Below, in pieces: positions 60,316-64,000 of a stretch of DNA of 64,000 nucleotides. This DNA is from Streptomyces avermitilis MA-4680 = NBRC 14893. Its GTDB lineage: Bacteria > Actinomycetota > Actinomycetes > Streptomycetales > Streptomycetaceae. Each line of letters begins with the position of its first letter. Position 1 is the first letter of the stretch. The position numbers were made by a program, and so were the translations under genes. Below the pieces are notes generated by a model that was not told the DNA's origin, ran no database searches, and saw only the letters and a list, made by a program, of their open reading frames with translations. Location of the stretch: the NCBI RefSeq assembly GCF_000009765.2, contig NC_003155.5, forward strand, positions 8,246,001 through 8,310,000, given 5' to 3'.

Positions 60316-63300
60316 GTGACAGGCTGGCAGTTCTGGGTCGACCGAGGCGGCACCTTCACCGACATCGTCGCGCGGCGCCCGGACGGCCGCCTGCTCACGC
60401 ACAAGCTCCTCTCGGACAACCCGGCGAGATACGCGGACGCGGCCGTCGCGGGCGTGCGGGAACTCCTCGAGGACGGCGCGCGGATCGATGCCGTCCGCAT
60501 GGGCACGACCGTCGCCACCAACGCCCTCCTGGAGCGCAAGGGCGAACGCACCCTCCTGGTCGTCACCCGCGGCTTCCGCGACGCCCTGCGCATCGCCTAC
60601 CAGAACCGCCCGCACATCTTCGCCCGCCAAATCGAACTGCCCGAACTGTTGTACGAGTGCGTCGTCGAGGCGGACGAACGGATCGCCGCCGACGGCACGG
60701 TCCTGCGCGCCCCCGACCTGGACGCCCTGGCCGGGCCGCTCCAGCAGGCGTACGACGACGGGATCCGCGCGATCGCCGTGGTCTGTATGCACAGTCACCT
60801 CCACCCCGCCCACGAACAGGCCATCGGCACGCTCGCCGCCCGCGTCGGCTTCCCGCAGATCTCGCTCTCCAGCGAGGTCAGCCCCCTGATGAAGCTGATC
60901 CCGCGCGGGGACACGGCCGTCGTCGACGCCTACCTCTCGCCCGTGCTGCGCCGCTACGTCCAGCACGTCGCCGGCGAACTCCACGGCGTGCGGCTGATGT
61001 TCATGCAGTCCAACGGAGGCCTCGCCGAAGCCGGTCAGTTCCGCGGCAAGGACGCCATCCTGTCCGGGCCCGCGGGCGGCATCGTCGGCATGGCCCGTAT
61101 GTCGCAGCTCGCCGGCTTCGAACGGGTCATCGGGTTCGACATGGGCGGCACCTCCACCGACGTCTCGCACTTCGCGGGCGAGTACGAACGGGTCTTCACC
61201 ACGCAGCTCGCCGGGGTCCGGCTGCGTGCACCCATGCTGGACATCCACACGGTGGCGGCCGGCGGCGGTTCCGTCCTCCACTTCGACGGCTCCCGCTACC
61301 GCGTCGGCCCCGACTCCGCGGGTGCCGCCCCGGGCCCCGCCTGCTACCGGGGCGGCGGTCCGCTCACCGTCACCGACGCCAACGTGGCGCTCGGCCGCAT
61401 CCAACCCGCCCATTTCCCGCGTGTGTTCGGACCCCGGGGCGACCAGCCCCTGGACGCCGGACTGGTCCGCGAGCGCTTCGCCGCCCTCGCGCGCGACATC
61501 CGCGACAGGACGGGCGACGACCGCACACCCGAGCAGGTCGCCGAGGGCTACCTGCAGATCGCCGTCGCCAACATCGCCAACGCCGTGAAGCGGATCTCCG
61601 TCCAGAAGGGCCATGACGTCACCCGGTACGCGCTCACCACCTTCGGTGGAGCGGGCGGCCAGCACGCGTGCAGGGTGGCCGACTCGCTCGGCATCCACAC
61701 GGTCCTCGTACCGCCCATGGCAGGCGTCCTCTCCGCCCTCGGCATCGGGCTCGCCGACACCACGGCCATGCGTGAGCAGTCCGTGGAGGCGCCCCTGGAG
61801 CGGGCCTCGATGCCGCACATCCTGAAGACAGCCGACGACCTGGAGGGCGCCACCCGGGCCGAACTCCTCGCCGAGGACGTCCCCGAGGACCGCATCCGGG
61901 TCACCCGCAGGGCACAGCTCCGCTACGACGGTACGGACACCGCACTCACCGTCGAGCTGACCGAGCCCGACACCATGATCCGCGCCTTCGAAGAACGCCA
62001 TCGCGCCACCTACTCCTTCACCCTCGACCGCCCGGTCGTCGTCGAAGCCCTCTCCGTGGAAGCCACCGGTCTCACCGAACCCCCCGATCTCTCCGCCCTC
62101 GCCGCATTCGAGGGCCGCTCCGCCACCCCTGAGACGGTCAGCCTGCACACCGGCGGCGCCTGGCGCGACGTGCCCCTGCACCGCCGTGAGGCACTGCCGC
62201 CGAGCGAGACCGTGACCGGACCGGCGGTCATCGCCGAGGCCGGCGCCACCACAGTCGTCGACGACGGCTGGCAGGCGGTCATCACGGGCGACGGCCACCT
62301 GATCATGGAACGGGTGGCGGTTACGGAGAGTTCCGATCTCGGCACGGAGGCGGACCCGGTTCTCCTGGAGGTCTTCAACAACCTCTTCATGTCCATCGCC
62401 GAACAGATGGGCGCGCGCCTGGAGTCCACCGCCCAGTCGGTGAACATCAAGGAGCGCCTGGACTTCTCCTGCGCGCTCTTCGACCCGGACGGCAGCCTGG
62501 TCGCCAACGCCCCGCACATCCCGGTCCACCTGGGCTCGATGGGCACCAGCGTCAAGGAGGTCATCCGACGGCGCGGCGACGGCATGCGTCCCGGGGACAC
62601 CTACGCGGTCAACGACCCGTACCACGGCGGCACCCACCTGCCCGACGTCACCGTCATCACTCCGGTGTTCGACACGGAGGGCGAGCGGGTGCTCTTCTAC
62701 GTCGCTTCGCGCGGCCACCACGCGGAGATCGGCGGCATCGCGCCCGGCTCCATGCCCGCGAACAGCCGCACCCTCGAGGAGGAGGGCATCCTCTTCGACG
62801 ACTGGCTGCTCGCCGAGGACGGCCGCTTCCGCGAGGCGGAGACCCTCAGCCTGCTCACCGAAGCGCGCTACCCGTCCCGTAATCCGAACACCAACCTCGC
62901 CGACCTGCGCGCCCAGATCGCCGCCAACCAGAAGGGCGTCGGCGAAGTCGCCCGCATGATCGAGAACTTCGGCCTCGACGTCGTCCAGGCGTATATGAAG
63001 CACGTCCAGGACAACGCCGAAGACAGCGTACGACGGGTCATCGACACCCTTGAAGACGGTGAGTTCGCCTACGAGACCGACTCCGGCGCGGTGATCCGGG
63101 TGCGGGTCCTGGTGGACCGCGAGAAACGCTCCGCGACCGTCGACTTCACCGGGACGTCGCCGCAGCTCCCCACCAACTTCAACGCTCCCTTCTCGGTCGT
63201 CAACGCCGCGGTCCTGTACGTCTTCCGCACGCTGGTCGCCGACGACATCCCGCTCAACGACGGCTGTCTGCGCCCCCTCGACATCGTCGTACCGCCCGGC

Positions 63301-63930
63301 TCGATGCTCGCCCCCGAGCCGCCGGCCGCGGTCGTCGCGGGCAACGTCGAGACCTCCCAGGCGATCACCGGGGCCCTGTACGCGGCTCTCGGCGTGCAGG
63401 CCGAGGGCTCCGGCACGATGAACAACGTCACCTTCGGCAACGAGAAGTACCAGTACTACGAGACCGTGGCCTCCGGCTCCGGCGCGGGCGACGGCTTCCC
63501 GGGCGCATCCGTCGTGCAGACCCACATGACCAACTCGCGGCTCACCGACCCCGAGGTCCTGGAGTGGCGCCTGCCCGTCGAACTCGACGAGTTCGCGGTG
63601 CGGCACGGAAGCGGCGGCGCGGGGCGCTGGCGTGGCGGAGACGGCGCCGTACGCCGCATCCGGTTCCGTGAGCCCATGACCGTCTCCACGCTCTCCCAGC
63701 ACCGCAGGGTCCCGCCCTACGGCATGGCGGGCGGCGAGCCGGGAGCGCTCGGCGCCAACCGTGTGGAGCGGGCCGACGGCACGGTCACCGAACTTGGCGG
63801 AAGTGATACGGCCGATGTCGGCCCCGGCGACGTACTGGTCGTCGAAACCCCCGGCGGCGGGGGCTACGGCCCACCGCCGCGCGACAACGATCAAGCAGGA
63901 GAAGAGACCGATGATCTTCGGGCGCACTGA
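60316..63930 (+). CDS. fused HyuA-HyuB hydantoinase/5-oxoprolinase
   Basis: A 1204-aa ATP-dependent amidohydrolase with both halves of the eukaryote-type 5-oxoprolinase/N-methylhydantoinase. HyuA part (~1-660): VDRGGTFTDIVARRPDG and GFDMGGTSTDVSHFAG phosphate-binding loops. HyuB part (~670-1190): GGTHLPDVTVI, SRGHHAEIGGIAPGSMP, NNVTFGNEKYQYYETVASGSGAG. It cleaves a cyclic amide with ATP; substrate may be 5-oxoproline, a hydantoin or acetophenone-like compound. It lies between cvnC and cvnD, an unusual place. GTG at 60316 has GGGGAA 5 nt upstream. Confidence 0.9.
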   Translation: MTGWQFWVDRGGTFTDIVARRPDGRLLTHKLLSDNPARYADAAVAGVRELLEDGARIDAVRMGTTVATNALLERKGERTLLVVTRGFRDALRIAYQNRPHIFARQIELPELLYECVVEADERIAADGTVLRAPDLDALAGPLQQAYDDGIRAIAVVCMHSHLHPAHEQAIGTLAARVGFPQISLSSEVSPLMKLIPRGDTAVVDAYLSPVLRRYVQHVAGELHGVRLMFMQSNGGLAEAGQFRGKDAILSGPAGGIVGMARMSQLAGFERVIGFDMGGTSTDVSHFAGEYERVFTTQLAGVRLRAPMLDIHTVAAGGGSVLHFDGSRYRVGPDSAGAAPGPACYRGGGPLTVTDANVALGRIQPAHFPRVFGPRGDQPLDAGLVRERFAALARDIRDRTGDDRTPEQVAEGYLQIAVANIANAVKRISVQKGHDVTRYALTTFGGAGGQHACRVADSLGIHTVLVPPMAGVLSALGIGLADTTAMREQSVEAPLERASMPHILKTADDLEGATRAELLAEDVPEDRIRVTRRAQLRYDGTDTALTVELTEPDTMIRAFEERHRATYSFTLDRPVVVEALSVEATGLTEPPDLSALAAFEGRSATPETVSLHTGGAWRDVPLHRREALPPSETVTGPAVIAEAGATTVVDDGWQAVITGDGHLIMERVAVTESSDLGTEADPVLLEVFNNLFMSIAEQMGARLESTAQSVNIKERLDFSCALFDPDGSLVANAPHIPVHLGSMGTSVKEVIRRRGDGMRPGDTYAVNDPYHGGTHLPDVTVITPVFDTEGERVLFYVASRGHHAEIGGIAPGSMPANSRTLEEEGILFDDWLLAEDGRFREAETLSLLTEARYPSRNPNTNLADLRAQIAANQKGVGEVARMIENFGLDVVQAYMKHVQDNAEDSVRRVIDTLEDGEFAYETDSGAVIRVRVLVDREKRSATVDFTGTSPQLPTNFNAPFSVVNAAVLYVFRTLVADDIPLNDGCLRPLDIVVPPGSMLAPEPPAAVVAGNVETSQAITGALYAALGVQAEGSGTMNNVTFGNEKYQYYETVASGSGAGDGFPGASVVQTHMTNSRLTDPEVLEWRLPVELDEFAVRHGSGGAGRWRGGDGAVRRIRFREPMTVSTLSQHRRVPPYGMAGGEPGALGANRVERADGTVTELGGSDTADVGPGDVLVVETPGGGGYGPPPRDNDQAGEETDDLRAH

Positions 63931-64000
63931 GCGCGGCAAGCCCCCGGTCGAGCCCGTCACGCTCAAGATCCTTGTGGCCGGCGGCTTCGGCGTGGGCAAG
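63911..64000 (+). CDS. cvnD: conservon GTPase CvnD, 5' part
   Basis: The gene runs off the window after 30 codons. The N-terminus ends in LKILVAGGFGVGK, the P-loop of CvnD-type small GTPases, which occupy this place after cvnABC. ATG at 63911 overlaps the last 20 nt of the oxoprolinase in a different frame, and GGAGAAG lies 6 nt upstream, inside that gene. The two are therefore translationally coupled. Confidence 0.85.
   Translation, partial: MIFGRTERGKPPVEPVTLKILVAGGFGVGK

Noticed and set aside
58774..63999. A 1741-aa open frame on the minus strand
   Set aside because: Antisense shadow of cvnABC and the oxoprolinase; no domain, no ribosome site.

Overview
The window is high-GC actinobacterial chromosome, almost certainly Streptomyces. 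Evidence for this: an rbpA gene with a textbook SigR promoter, a cvnABC-type conservon, a mycothiol-dependent formaldehyde dehydrogenase, a chitinase promoter with two DasR-like boxes, a polyprenyl-phosphate-mannose synthase, and frequent GTG/TTG starts with ATGA/GTGA gene overlaps. I see no tRNA, rRNA, CRISPR array, insertion sequence or integrase.

Left part (1-28 kb) is mostly housekeeping and conserved genes. In order: a likely ~70-nt small RNA and a uridine-kinase-like gene; a TPR-like protein and an amino-acid permease; a Tat-exported C39-like peptidase; a 46-aa membrane peptide; a TetR regulator; a GH18 chitinase; an acyl-CoA dehydrogenase; an Lrp regulator with an amidohydrolase; then ppm1, fxsA and rbpA. 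These are followed by a UMF1-type transporter, a GDPD/YczE pair divergent from a MocR regulator, an FtsK-like ATPase with a small membrane protein, ankyrin and HEAT-repeat proteins, and an overlapping glycosyltransferase-glycosyltransferase-SGNH hydrolase operon.

Middle part (28-41 kb). A GntR regulator is divergent from a five-gene operon (MFS transporter, DUF1445 protein, PxpA, PxpB, PxpC) that fits 5-oxoproline or D-glutamate use. Next comes the most unusual system in the window, a three-gene cassette at 33643-40903. It encodes a 505-aa kleisin-like protein, a 292-aa winged-helix-like protein and a 1566-aa SMC-like ATPase, arranged like MukFEB/MksFEB/JetABC. It has no JetD/MksG nuclease gene, and the residue after the Walker B aspartate is Asn instead of Glu.

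Right part (41-55.4 kb). An eight-gene minus-strand run can be read as a complete choline-to-glycine route: choline dehydrogenase-like GMC oxidoreductase, permease, aldehyde dehydrogenase, Rieske betaine monooxygenase, monomeric sarcosine oxidase, dimethylglycine dehydrogenase, metallo-beta-lactamase hydrolase and mycothiol-dependent formaldehyde dehydrogenase. The last two would remove the formaldehyde released by demethylation. An IclR regulator and a divergent Rieske ferredoxin/ferredoxin-reductase pair follow. A 40-bp element with invariant spacing is shared by the upstream regions of the operon and of the iclR gene.

Right end (55.4-64 kb). A two-helix membrane protein is followed by a conservon, cvnA-cvnB-cvnC, then a fused HyuA-HyuB/5-oxoprolinase gene, then the start of cvnD, which overlaps the oxoprolinase by 20 nt. 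Several short minisatellites (5, 14, ~18, 20 and 22 bp units) sit at gene 3' ends or between genes throughout the window.
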